Origin: Collybia mongolica
Lineage: Eukaryota; Basidiomycota; Agaricomycetes; Agaricales; Clitocybaceae
Direction: 5' to 3'
DNA: 64,000 bases
Assembly: GCA_013420905.1 (NCBI GenBank)
Contig: JAAXNY010000015.1
Coordinates: forward strand, 124,001 to 188,000
The notes beneath the pieces are model-generated. The model was not told where the DNA came from. It worked only from the letters and a program-made list of their open reading frames with translations, and searched no databases. Below, piece by piece: positions 45,901 to 57,500 of this stretch. Numbering within the stretch: the stretch's first letter is position 1; each line of letters starts with the position of its first letter. Both the position numbers and the translations under genes were made by a program.

Positions 45901-47882
45901 TATATATAATTTGTGTAAATAAAATTTATATTACTAATCTGATTAGTAATCAAACACGTGACCACAACGCGTCGTCACAACGCTCCGACATTCCATCCAG
46001 GAATTCCGATAGAATTCCTGTGGACTCTGTCAGAATTTCAGTATTCTGAAGCCGGAATTCCTGTGGAATTTCATTCCGCTCGGAATCCGAGCGGAATCCG
46101 TTCGGAATTTTTATCTATTTTTACAGCCATTTTCTATTACTTCTGCAGCCAAAATTCCGACAGGAATCCGAGCGGATTCCTGTCGGAATTGAGGATTCCG
46201 CTCGGAATCCGCTGGAAGATGTGGGGGAGTGTAAAGACCTCGCATGGAGGGACGTTGGACGTGGAGATTGTAACCTCCCCCACTAGTGATGCGTCAATAT
46301 TGCATCAGTTCTGATATAACAGTATGATAATGACACATTACCTTGTGGCACCAATGATGCATCAGTTATGGAGGCATTGAGTGGTTTGCTAGATGGCGTG
46401 CTTGTGATGGTTTGGTCAATTTTGAATATGGAGCTTGAAACATCGAGTGGTTCGCTAGATGGCACACTCACGAGGCTTTGGTCAATTTTGAAAGGTGCTA
46501 AGGATCAGGAAGATTGTCAGTCTGCGATGGGAAAAAAAAACCATAGAAGTGGATGTACTTGTGGATGCAGGTCCAGGCGTGAACATGGATGGAGCCGTAG
46601 GTGCGGGTCCTGCGGGAACAACATACATTTTGCTGGCTAGACAAATTGTTAATGATGACCATGGAAACACAGAGCAAGAGATACTTACCAGACTTTTCCG
46701 CATTGTCAGCCTGTTTCTCTCCCTTGTCCTCATCCTTGGTGTCCATAATATAAAGCCCCTTGGTGGGAATGGATGGAATGTGACCAAGACCATCAAGCTT
46801 CCTGGAAATGCAGACATCCTTCGCTGCAGTCAGAAAACAGGTGAGTACATGGAATATGATCAAAGCAAAACTTTTACACACGGTAGACGTGCTTCAGGAA
46901 CTCTGCAAAAGGCTTCATGATGAGGGGATCAAACATTGGCATCGCCTGTGGAAATAATGTTCCTTTTTTGTTCACACCAGTACTGTAGCTGAGCGTCTAT
47001 TTCAGAATTGAAACTGCGATTGATCTTGCCTCATCCAACACTAACCTTTGGATCTCAATTCCTCCATCTACATTTGCAGGGTGCGGACCACCCATTAGAA
47101 TGGTGAAAGACCAGCCAGTTTTTTCCCCAAGGATATTGAGGAAACAACCGAGGACCACAGGACAACTCTTGATCGCCCTGGTTTGAATGTGAGTCTAATT
47201 TATGAAAACAATGGACGCATAAAAACATACTCCTGATACTGTCTTGGAGTGCATGGCCCGTCAGACTCTTCCTCACTTCAAGCCTTGGCAAGCTCTTCCA
47301 ATTCAGCAACAATGGTGGCCTTGATGTCTGGATCCTCTTGTTCAAGACACTTCTGCACTGTCTCCTTCCAAATCGCGAGACGCGCCGCTGGGGTAGAGGG
47401 TTTCTGAGCTTCGTATTGCTCCTGCAACACATCCTGGAAATGATCTCTGTACATTTGGCCATATAACTCATATGGCTTGTAAGCCCTTCATTGTGAAAAA
47501 CTAAAGAATTCTTCCTCCAGCGCGGTCTTCTTCTTGGATGCTTTGCGAGTATTGGGCTGGCCAGTTCTATAGCGATACCACATTTTGATTTGCTAAAAAT
47601 GGATTAGACTTCAGTCGCGATGATCAATACAACAGTATGGCTTACCTCTATTCGTTTATCCATCGCTAACTCAATCTTATCAGCCTGGTCTTGGCTCAGG
47701 TCAGCTTGCTGAGCAACCTCAGGAAACATTTGTTTCCATTTGGGGTATTTCAGGAACCAGTCATGCTGCATTCGTTGCCAAAATGCCGCATACTTTCTGC
47801 TAGGGATGAGTGATTGGTATTCCGGAATCTGAGTATGAAGAAATACGGCCTCATCAGCAGTTGTCCAAGGTGGCGGAGCCAT
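42930..47882 (-). pseudogene. Decayed transposon-associated gene (Agaricomycete repeat-family protein of unknown function)
   Basis: From an ATG near 47882 the reverse strand reads a Trp-rich N-terminus (PPWTTADEAVFLHTQIPEY, FLKYPKWKQMFPE), an intron, then QIKMWYRYRTGQ and a Lys-rich segment, then AARLAIWKETVQ. On the far side of a 1663-bp insertion come a Pro-rich linker (43746-44216), EPNWFIDAHQHLQ, LGEEWIACMKVWLEFKKGQGYGG, and finally SWWHNIQPGFRK and LRKPGPNGMLSVMMLLFWWG (42931-43182). This order of blocks is that of a protein family I know only from repeat-rich regions of mushroom genomes. Several frames are broken by stops. Function unknown. Confidence 0.6.
44579..46241. mobile_element. 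1663-bp non-autonomous element with 24-bp inverted ends and 8-bp TSD
   Basis: Direct 8-bp repeats GCATGGAG flank it (44571-44578 and 46242-46249). The terminal 24 bp are inverted with four mismatches and share ACACTCCCCCACATC. Just inside both ends are many TTCCG / CGGAATTCC words (44610-44870 and 45995-46215), a dense subterminal repeat. The middle (45060-45670) is GC-rich triplet-like DNA coding only low-complexity Ala/Gln/Arg frames. The 8-bp TSD fits hAT or KDZ mobilisation; no transposase inside. Confidence 0.85.
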
Positions 47883-48065
47883 GAGAGTAGATGTGAAAAT
47901 AAAGTTTGAGTTTGTTATGCATTACTCTTGTATCAACTAATGCATCAACTATACAGTACTTCGAAGCCCAACCACCACCAAACTTTATTTTTATTGTATA
48001 AAAGGAAGGACAACACACCTCCAAAAACTCAGCTTCCATCCAACCCCCCTCCCTCCTCTCCAACT

Positions 48066-49027
48066 ATGGCACAGCTTAACATGACCGCACAGAACAATGA
48101 GGAATCCAGCTCCACATCGTCCTTTGCAATGGCTGACGTCGTCAATGCTATTTGCGGCATGATCAGTAAGTCGCTGGATGGATCCCTTGGTGATCTATTG
48201 ACTGATCCCCTGCCCAGCACAGGAACAAACCCAAATTATCCATAGAGCAGCCGCAAAGAAAGCTGGTAAGTGTTGGCATGGATCTGATTTCATCAACATT
48301 GAACATATCAAATCCCTTTCAGCACGCACGGGTATCATATGCAAGGCAATTGATCTGCAATATGGTACAACTTTTTTATTCCTGCATCACATGTTTACCA
48401 CTCAAATGTGCTCTGCCTTTCAGTCCCTTGCTTGGCATGTGGTGGATGTGGAGTTATCCCAGCACCTGCTGATGCAGGTGGAGATTTAATTTCAGCAAAC
48501 CCCGGTGTGTATATACTCAACATCTTGGCCATCTTGAAAATAACCCGCATCCTTTAGCTGCTGAGGAGGATGACACTGATCCCTCCGATCAAGCGTCCTC
48601 TCCCAATGTTGTGGATGTTGAAGATAGTGAAGTTGCTGCTCCTCCTCCCTCTCCTGTCAATGTCCCTCCTCCTGTCAATGTCAACAGCCCGGTGGGCGCC
48701 ATCACCATTGGCCACCCTCCTCAAGTTGTGATTCCCAGTATGCTGCTCATATTCCTTGTGTGCCGCAACTCATCAACTCTACGTATGTAGCACTGGGGAA
48801 GTGGTATGCTGTCATCCGTGGTCATCAAACGGGACTGTTCCAAACATCATAAGTTTATATATAAGATCACGCCTCATTCACAAGGCTTAATTGATTCCAG
48901 GGGCCAAGCATTGTCACATGTCTTAGGAGTCAGCAGTGGTCTTTACTCTAAGTATCCATTGTTTGAGGTAGCTCTGGAGGCCTATCTGAATGCTGAAAGG
49001 GATAGTGCTGTTACTGTTCTTGTTTGA
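48066..49027 (+). pseudogene. Transposon-associated gene with a caulimovirus-viroplasmin-like (RNase H1 N-terminal type) domain, broken
   Basis: Exons 48066-48165, 48218-48265, 48323-48364, 48424-48504, 48558-48737 and one from 48791 join in phase 1. The product has a Ser-rich start, VPCLACGGCGVIPAP, an acidic/Pro-rich linker, then LGKWYAVIRGHQTGLFQTS, the start of a viroplasmin-like fold. A TAA (48850-48852) interrupts it. After a poor splice region the fold continues as GVSSGLYSKYPLFEVALEAY to 49027. The fold binds RNA:DNA hybrids in RNase H1; here it is a repeat-region gene and probably dead. It starts about 180 bp from, and divergent to, the reverse-strand gene at 47882. Confidence 0.6.
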
Positions 49028-49156
49028 TGATGCACAGTTGCTGTTCTTGTCAATGTAGTTGAATCATTGTACAAATATGTAATGTTGATTTATTGAAACA
49101 ATTGCCGTCCCCGAACACAAAAAAAGAACAGTTAGACTTTTGAGACACCAAATTGA

Positions 49157-51052
49157 TTACATCAAAGGTACCACGTTGTCTCGTATATACTTGATAAACT
49201 CGTCCCAGTCCTTGAACAAACAATTTCTGTCTCCATTGTTCAGCTCTCTGTGGTTGGGCACCCATTTTGTCCAAGCCTCCCTCAAGAGATCTTGATAATG
49301 TGTATTTCGGTATATCACTGCTGATAGGGCCTGAAATTGTTTGCACTTATAAAGTCAACAAGTAAGGCTATTAGTATCATTTCTAATAACCAAGTAAACG
49401 GTAATAAAGGATTAGAGTCGAGCTCCAAGATGGCTAATCAGAGTGAACTAGTCTAATGGATAATACACTATCAGTACAGAGGACTATGAGTACGGTCTAT
49501 TATTAGTCCTATTCACCATGCCCGGTTACAACTTTGGTGTCTTAGTTCATAAGTAACCATTGTAGTATGATATCATTAGTCCGGGGATCATCATTAATAG
49601 GAGAAGTAATTGTAAATTCGGGACTTGCACAACCCGATCCTAGTCAGGGGTACTTGGTGTTAACTACCGGAAGCAATGGGACCCTGTGAATAGCAACTGG
49701 GACAATCAGGAGGAGTAAATGACAGTGCCGCGCTGTTTTAAATAACAAAGCGCGCGGTCGGGACTTGATAAGAGTTTAGCCAGCTCTTTCAATATTTGAT
49801 AAGTAACCAGTAAACGGCATAATTGGCACGCATGGCGCGCGCGCCAAGTTGTAGAGGACACATCAGCATTGAATACAGATCCTTGGCGTGCGGGAGTGCG
49901 GTTCCGTGTAAAATTTACAATTCCGTATGATATTTAGTTTGTACACTATAAATAGACTGTAGATGAGTAGCGCTAAGGCAAGGAATCTTGCCCCCACTTT
50001 GCGCTACTATAGAGTATACAAATCACATTTGTTAAAACACTATTGCGTGCCCAAATTAAGGATCAGATTGCTTCAACGTGTCTTGATTGGAATTGATTGA
50101 AGAACCACAGAATTAAAGAAACTTAGTTCACTTGGAACTTAGTACCGTATTGTCCGTTGGAATTACTAGGCACTTGGCCTTAGTGCACTTGGCACTGTAT
50201 TGTTTGATAAGTCGCTTGGACTTATAGATCCGCTTGGGATCATTAATAATTGAACGTACACTTGGTACTCAGTCTATTGGATCGAGAGATATTATAAATA
50301 TACCTAGCAGGTTTTTAAACCTGTGTTGAAGCTTTTGTCTAAATCAAACCCATTGAGAGATCATTGGAAAGGGCTTTGGCTAGTACTATTCAAAGCTTAG
50401 TGCTTCTAAGCACTTGAACCCGAACTCAAAACAGGCGATTCCTACTGTTCGTGTGTTGATTGTTAGGTTTGGTGTGTGTGTGTAAGGGATTACATTTCAT
50501 AGCATCAGCACACTTATAGCCCAGGAGCCCCCTTTCACCGCCTTGTCAGAAGCCCATGGGAGTCCATTCACTCTTCTTTTCACCATGTCATCGACATATT
50601 GCAGCCTCAATAGGTCCCATAGATCCTGTAGATGTGATTAAACGAAGAGTGATACCCAAGATAACAACAATTGACTTACACATCATCGTATCTTGACAGG
50701 CTCAATCTCTGGAAACTCTTCACACCACTTAGCATAGGCTTCATCAATCATAGCCCCCAACAGCACCCAATCATTAGCAGCAATGGTAGCCTTGAAAGCA
50801 GGGAGCAGGAGGGCAACATAGCCGAAAAGAGCAACCCAATTAAAGTCATTGCCTGGGGGGTGTACATGGATTTGCAATTGCAACGGATTCCTGTGATGTA
50901 AGTAAGCATGAATTGCAAATTGCAGGGACGGTGCAAATTGTGGGGATGGAAAAAGAGAGTCCACATACTCCATCAGACCCTGAAGACCCTGAATGTGGGA
51001 AGACAGATAAGGGTTGTGGCAGGGGGAACAGTGCCTCGAAGTGGACCATATT
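49157..51052 (-). pseudogene. Unrecognised transposon-region gene split by a solo LTR and by a retroelement
   Basis: Reverse-strand frame with ALFGYVALLLPAFKATI and MIDEAYAKWCEEFPEIEP (51050-50690), an intron, then DLWDLLRLQYVDDMV up to 50538. There the 1216-bp LTR interrupts it, and it resumes at 49321 as VIYRNTHYQDLLREAWTKW and DWDEFIKYIRDNVVP, ending in TAA at 49157. Its 5' side is cut by the element starting at 51068 and may continue beyond 53436. Family unknown. Confidence 0.5.
49322..50537 (+). mobile_element. Solo LTR, 1216 bp (copy 1)
   Basis: Starts TGATAGGGCC and ends CCCTTTCA (TG...CA). Flanks CTGC / CCGC look like a 4-bp TSD with one mismatch. Contains a CTATAAATAGACTG promoter-like core, a long AT/GC mixed U3 and CACTTGG-rich sequence. 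Same length and orientation as the copy at 60621-61836. No primer-binding site, gag or pol next to it. Confidence 0.8.
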
Positions 51053-51067
51053 GACTGGGAATTTGCC

Positions 51068-53421
51068 AGGGGCACAATGGAGTAGCGGTTACTGCTGCGA
51101 AAAGTTGTGCTCCCATCAGGGTGGCTGTGCAACATCCTAAGGGTTGAGGGTTCGATTCCCGCTCAGGCAGATTACCTAAGATCTGCACTGGCTAATGAGT
51201 TCCCTGGCATGGGAATCAAATCTGGATTAGGTAATCCCTTGGTAAAGGATATTCAAAGCTGGAAATACCAGCGCCTGATCTGGAGCTCTATGGCCACTGG
51301 TGATGTGACAGTCACTGGACTACCCCAAGTGGCAACACCCCCGAGGCAATACCTTAAGTGGTGACCCTGGGGTTAAAAGGATAGGGGACGGTAAGATCAG
51401 GAATGGGGATTATAACACTCCAACCCCAGCGCAGAGGGGACAGGACACCTGACTCCTATGAGCATGGTAATACCAGTGCCCTCCCCAATTGCTGCTTGTA
51501 GGACGTTAGTCATCAGCGGGGCGTTAGCTCCATAAGTAACTCCGGAGAGACCAAATTAAGGCTCATAGCACATCCAGTTGGCTGATGGCGAGACAGAGAC
51601 TCTGGACAGATTGGGGATCCGGGCCAGAAGGCATCACTGAACCATCTGCCAGGGGACGGGAAATGTTCAACACATGCGCCATAGCCGGATGGGGTAGTCC
51701 CCCTCCCCGGGCTCGAGAGATCTAAATCCTCTGTCGGTGCCCCTGGGAATAATAGATCCAGGTTGGTGCTTAAGTTGAAGCTGTGGTGTTGGCGCTGCTG
51801 GTTAAATCCGAAGTTTGTCATGGGTGCAATCCCATACTCGACCTACTTGGAAGGCAGGTGACTGCTGAGTAAGACTGATGTCTAGATGGAGTCAATATGT
51901 TGAAAAATACTGAGTCGGCCCATTGATGATGACAAGCAACACCAAATAGGCAGGCCTTCAGGCCAAACAGGGCGTGACATGCCAAGGAGTGAGTAGCTGG
52001 GGTTGTACTCCCTGGTGAAAATTCCCGAAGTTGCCGATAGGGCTCCTCGCAAGAGGGGCCCTAAACTTCCCCAAGGACCTGTTCCCTGGTCGCTTTGTCT
52101 ACAACATAGTCACCCCCCCACCTAAGGGCAGTGATCACTGCAAGGAATTCATGAAAGACTGCATCACATTGCTGAAGAGCGCTGTCGATGAGGCCTCTCA
52201 TTCCCCATGGAGCATCTGCATTATCACTGATGCATCCACCCCCCCTCCTCCCATGCAGTCAGTCGCGGTGTACCGCGTCTGGCACGATGGAGACTTATAT
52301 GAGGACTGGTTTACTACTGGCCTATCTACGTCTGATGACGCCGAGCTGCGAGCGATTGCGGAAGGCGCCCAACAGGCAGCTGACATTGGACTAGAGGACA
52401 TCCATGATGTCCATATCTTCTCCGACTCCATCAACGCCCTCAGGCATTCCCTCGATGTGTCGCACCACTCAGGTCAAGCATCAGCCCTCAAAGTGTGTGA
52501 TGTGCTGCTGCCTTGGCTGCAGCTCCGCGCCATCCACAAGATTCACCTCCACCATATTACAAGTGGTGTGGAGATTGAAGACCACCAACTGGCACACATC
52601 AGTGCCGTCTCAACTCGTGTTGAGGCAGGTGGGGCACTGGTTATATCTGCTGACTTTGCACGACGCGAAGCAGTTACACGCATGCTTGATGGCTGGAAGT
52701 CTCTCTTCCAGTCCAAGAAGTACATTGGCTCCAATTTCCTGACGCTTTATGCGAAAAAGGACACCCCGCTCACTCCGACCCATGTAAACAATGGGCCGTG
52801 GATGCGCAAGTCTGGTCACAGCCATGCTCTGACTGCCCGCTTGGTGCGATGCATCACTGGACACGCTCCAATTGGGGTGTTCTGATCGCGATTCTTCAAG
52901 GAAGAATCTGTCTCCTGTAGGTGCGGTGCTCCCTTGGAAACCATACAACACGTCCTATTTGACTGTCCACGGCACGGACGGGAAGACAAGCCCAGCTGCC
53001 AGCTGCGCTATGCGTGGCTGGTTGAATTCCTCTCGGAGAATGAAAATGCATTCGCGTTCAATGTTCCCTAGTCCTAAACAGGCTAGGGGCGGTACTCAGT
53101 GTTCTAAGTGATGGCTATAGGGTGCTCCCTGCCCGAACATGTGAACCTGGATAATTGGTGGACCTGAAGCCACCACCTGCTGCGGAGCGCCGCAGCAGGG
53201 GGCCCACCCCCTGGCGTAGATTGGCCCTTCCGGCCTGTGTATAATGAGCTCTGGCTCCATTCGCTAGTCCGACCCCGGTCAGGCGAGCACCCTAGCCCTG
53301 TAGCGCTTTGTCTCCTGCCCCCCTCCCCCCCCTTGCCCAATTACTACTTGTAGTGACCAGCACATGTATTATGTACAGTTGGTATATAAAACGTTGAACA
53401 AAAAAAAAAAAAAAAAAAAAA
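51068..53421 (+). mobile_element. 2354-bp retroelement: tRNA-like head, RNase H body, poly(A) tail, 15-bp TSD
   Basis: Bounded by a perfect 15-bp duplication GACTGGGAATTTGCC (51053-51067 and 53422-53436) with a run of about 22 A at 53400-53421 just before the right copy. The 5' end carries pol III A- and B-box-like sequences. At 52031-52885 a frame encodes a LINE-type RNase H (Asp in ITDAS, Glu in DDAELRAI, Asp in IFSDSINAL, Asp in ISADFARRE), then a TGA, then the C-terminal CRCG...ETIQHVLFDCP zinc knuckle found downstream of RNase H in I/Tad-like LINEs. There is no endonuclease or reverse transcriptase inside, so it moved in trans. Confidence 0.85.
51078..51159 (+). promoter_or_regulatory. 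tRNA-like internal RNA polymerase III promoter (A and B boxes)
   Basis: A-box-like TGGAGTAGCGG at 51078-51088 and a B box GGTTCGATTCC at 51149-51159, which equals the consensus GGTTCGANTCC. They lie 11 and 82 bp from the 5' end of the element, the arrangement of a tRNA-derived SINE head. Confidence 0.65.
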
Positions 53422-53436
53422 GACTGGGAATTTGCC

Positions 53437-54573
53437 GTGCCTTATGTCAGGGTCAAAACAGGGAGATTGATTGTGTTCTGGTGCAAGTTTGGGTTGTCCA
53501 ATCCATGCCAGAATGGAGAAACAGGGTTCTATGCATTGTACATTTATGTAGTGATCAGTTTCTCCACATGAATTGTAGTTTTGAAAAAGTCAGACAACAA
53601 AGTTTGAATGTTTAACTCATGCAAACTTCTCCATATACATTTCTTGACCAATACCATGCCTTGTCCCAAACTATATCACACATGCCAGGAAAAGTTGGCA
53701 GCAAAGCGAGCCAAAAGTCAATGCTACTATTTAAAGTTCACCCTCCCCCATTGTCCATTAATTTTCTCAAGTGCATAGTGTCCCATTGTCAGGCACAAGT
53801 CTGAAATCAGTGCTTGACGGCAGCTGGAATACATTGCCAGGACAACAATACCATTTCACCAACCCCCCCCAGCACCATCAGAGTGAGTCTTCCTTGGTTG
53901 CACTGCTAGCTATACTCCTGACCGTCGTTCATTCCAGAGCTCCAAAATCAATTACGGACTTGGTTCATGATGTCAAACTATTCAAGAACAAATTTGAAAT
54001 GCTCATTAACCACTTACCGTGATTGTTCCTTGCTCAAAATTATGCAATGTTCCTTCAAGCACTTTGGATTGGTTCAATTGAGACTGCAACTACCCAACTT
54101 GACATTCACATTGCTGCATTTGAGGATTTACATTTACGAATTATGTCTTGTGGGGATACAATCCTTACACTTGCTGGACATGGGCATGAATTTGAGTACC
54201 TCCAATCAGTTGCTGATCGTGTTCATCACATTGTTGAGTGCTTACAAGATTTGTGGTGTAATGGAAGTGAAGGTGCAGCAAGTCTGGAGAGCTGTTATGA
54301 ACGTCGAGGTTTACTTTTTCAGGGTGAGGTATAGTCATCACACTTGAGAGATTCATTCACCACTTGTAGTACATGATTCACAACTTGTAGTACACTAACT
54401 ACAAAACACTGTGTTTGAAGGCCTTCAGCACTGATATGGGAGCTTAGATGAGAATGTGGACAAAGCAAACCAAAGCATCAGAGTTGCATGATTCGTGATC
54501 AACATATTTACCTACAACGTTCACACTTGATCCTCGATACCTTTCCCAGCCACTCCACCCCCCAAATTTCCCC
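53437..54573. other. Transposon-derived DNA with an unassigned forward frame (54023-54334)
   Basis: Frames at 53771-54022 and 54023-54334 read DLVHDVKLFKNKFEMLINHL and IHIAAFEDLHLRIMSCG-like helical protein with a stop between them. Probably a decayed repeat-region gene just before the transposase; family not recognised. Confidence 0.35.
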
Positions 54574-57500
54574 ATGTCAAGTCAAAAACACTGCACAAAG
54601 AAAAACTACTGTGTCAAAACCTACACCCCTGCCGATGAGCCACAATCATCCACAGCACCCAGTTTTTCGACTCACCGAAATATGCAATTTTGCAAAATGA
54701 AGGATGGTTGGGTGTCGATGGCGCGGTTGCTAATCAAGGTAGATCTTGGGCTGGAGGAGAATACTCCAACCAACAAGAAACCCAGAGATGATAACATGAT
54801 GCAAATGGGGCCCCATGACCAAGAGCCTCCCAACCCCAACATGGTGGAAGACTACCTCCATCCACCAGAGCTTGATGGTGCACTTCTTGAAGTGGCTTAC
54901 ATTGAACATCTTCAAGAGCTTGGAGAGCTGCTGAGCAAGGAGGATTGAGTGGAAAACATAAACAGATGGCTGGAGTGAGTGATATTAGAGCCGTCACATC
55001 ATTTGAAGCTAAAAGATTTGCAGGATGAATCCCTTTGGAGTTGGTATCCTGTACAAGATAAGTATCTCAAACAGATGATCAAACTTGAAGGCTGGGGTGT
55101 CAATGCACCCAACGTTTGCCGAAGCTGCATCAATGGTCAGGCTGTGTTATTTGAATGCATCAACTGCATCAACCATGAGTTAAAATGCAAAGGGTGTTTA
55201 GTAAAGGAGCACCAGTACCTACCTTTGCACCGGGTCCAGGTACGTTGATCAACTATGAGGCAAGTATATTGTTTGACTTGCGATTAGAAATGGAATGGTG
55301 TGTTTTATGAGAAGATTAGCCTGAAGCAGCTAGGAATCTGGATCCAGCTAGGCCATTGTCATGGTGAGCGTTGCTTGAGGACACAGCAATGTCACGCGGA
55401 CAAGTTTGTCATCATTGACAACAATGGTTTCCATGAAGTTGGCATGGACTTCTGTGCCTGTGGGAATACACTTGCAATTCATGTTGACCAGTTGCTCCAA
55501 GCTCGCCTGTTCCCAGCCACCGTCTCTGAACTGAGGACTGCACTCACCTTCAACACCCTCAAGACTTTTGAGCTCCTGTCATACAAATTGAAGGCTTCAG
55601 CCTTTGAATTCTATAGCACACTCTCACAACTTACTGATAACACTGGCACCCGTCATCCCAAAGTGCGTATCACAAACTTTTGCTTGGGTCTCGTCTTTGT
55701 TGATAAGTATGCTGAAAGGATTGTTACCCCATTTTCTTACGGGTTGTCTGGGAATGGCGCCATCTGAAGATGATGAAGAGGGCAGGAAGGGGCCACGACC
55801 CTGGTGGTATCGTAGCAACCACCCTGGGTGAATGTGCTCTTTTATGTCCTGCATGTCCACATCTGGGGAAGAACATGGCACCAGGGTGGGAGGATGCTCC
55901 TGAAAATGAACGGTACGTGTTGGTGTGTCCACTCAATTGCTGCTTCCACTAACCATGAGACCAGATATTTACACAGCCTATTCATCGCTATAGATGGGAA
56001 TTTCCGTCTCAAACAGAAAGCGGTATCCAGTGAGGAGCTTGACCCGGGCTTGTCCCATGGGTATGCGTATTTTGTTGAGGAGACGGCATATAAGGAGTAC
56101 CTATGATCTTACATCGACGAGATTGAACTGGTGCATTGAAATAATCTGTCCATAAACAATGTCTGAACATGAACATAGAAGACCACATGTTTGCAGCATG
56201 ATGCCGTGTTGCTATCAGAGGGCAAGCATGGTTGTGGTCATGCTGCCACTGGGGTAGTGACGATTGAGTGCTCGCGGAATGACATGAAGTGCCCAAATGC
56301 CATTGGTGATTTGCAGCATGGTGAAAGGTACGTTATCTGTTTCCATCAAAATACGGATTGTCGGAACTGACGTGCAACAGATATTGTAACGTTGACTATG
56401 TGCTCAGGCAGAGCATCCGGAATTCCAGAGTCAGATATATAGTCCTCTCTTATGACATAGCCTGTCAATGGTTCATCAACTTCCCCATAAGACTGCTACA
56501 TGATGATCCCACTTCCTTGCTACTTTCACCTGACATCTCAATCACATATCTCATGCCCAAATTTCACCTCCCTGCACACATTGAGGCGTGTCACACAAGA
56601 TTCTCCTTCAACCTTACTCCTGGCGTAGGCCGTATGGATGGAGAGGCACCAGAACACGGCTGGGCAGAGCTTAACCCATTAGCTCCTAGCATGTGGGAGA
56701 TGGGTCCGGGCAGCCGACAAGACACATTAGACTGTCATTTAGGTGATTACAACTGGCAAAAAATAATTGGTTTAGGTTCGTTTTCTTGGTATCTCACGTT
56801 ATCTTTGTAATTCAATCAATACATCAAGGGGCCAGCCTTGCACACAAGCTGTGGTCGGCAGCTATAGATATGGCCGAACACAAGAACCTACATGCTGATC
56901 TGGAGAAAACCCTGGATCAAGACATCCTCCTCGAATGGGGACATCAAGTACAAGCATGGGAGCGTGATTGATCAAACCCAAACCCGTTTGAACATACTTG
57001 CAAAGGTATGAATCCAACTTTATGCTTCATCGACTTCCGATTGATCAATGTCACATCAGGCCCTTCCTTAGCTGCTGTTCGCTGTCAATTAGCAGAGGAA
57101 GAAGTGCAGAAGAAGAGCTTTTCTCTGGATGAGGTTGTCACTCTGAGTGTGCTTATTTCAAGCAGGATGGAGCTGGAGAACCAACAGTGGGTATTTCTTT
57201 GTTTTGTTACAAGCATTCTTTTTCATGTATTCTTTGGACAGACATTAAAACAAGAACTCGATGGAGTCTGGGAGCATGCACAGGATCACCAGCGTACACA
57301 TGTGCAACTCTGTAGCAATACACTTCAACGTCAAATCAACATGTGGTTCAAGGCACAAGAGCTCTATATCCCGGCCATCGTGTCCCTACAAAAGAAGAAA
57401 GACCAAGAGTAGTGATGTTCCAGCCCGGCTTGGCCTGAAAGCTGGGGCTTTGGCCTGGCTTATTAGGACAAGGGCCTGCCAGATACTCAAGCCAGGCCGT

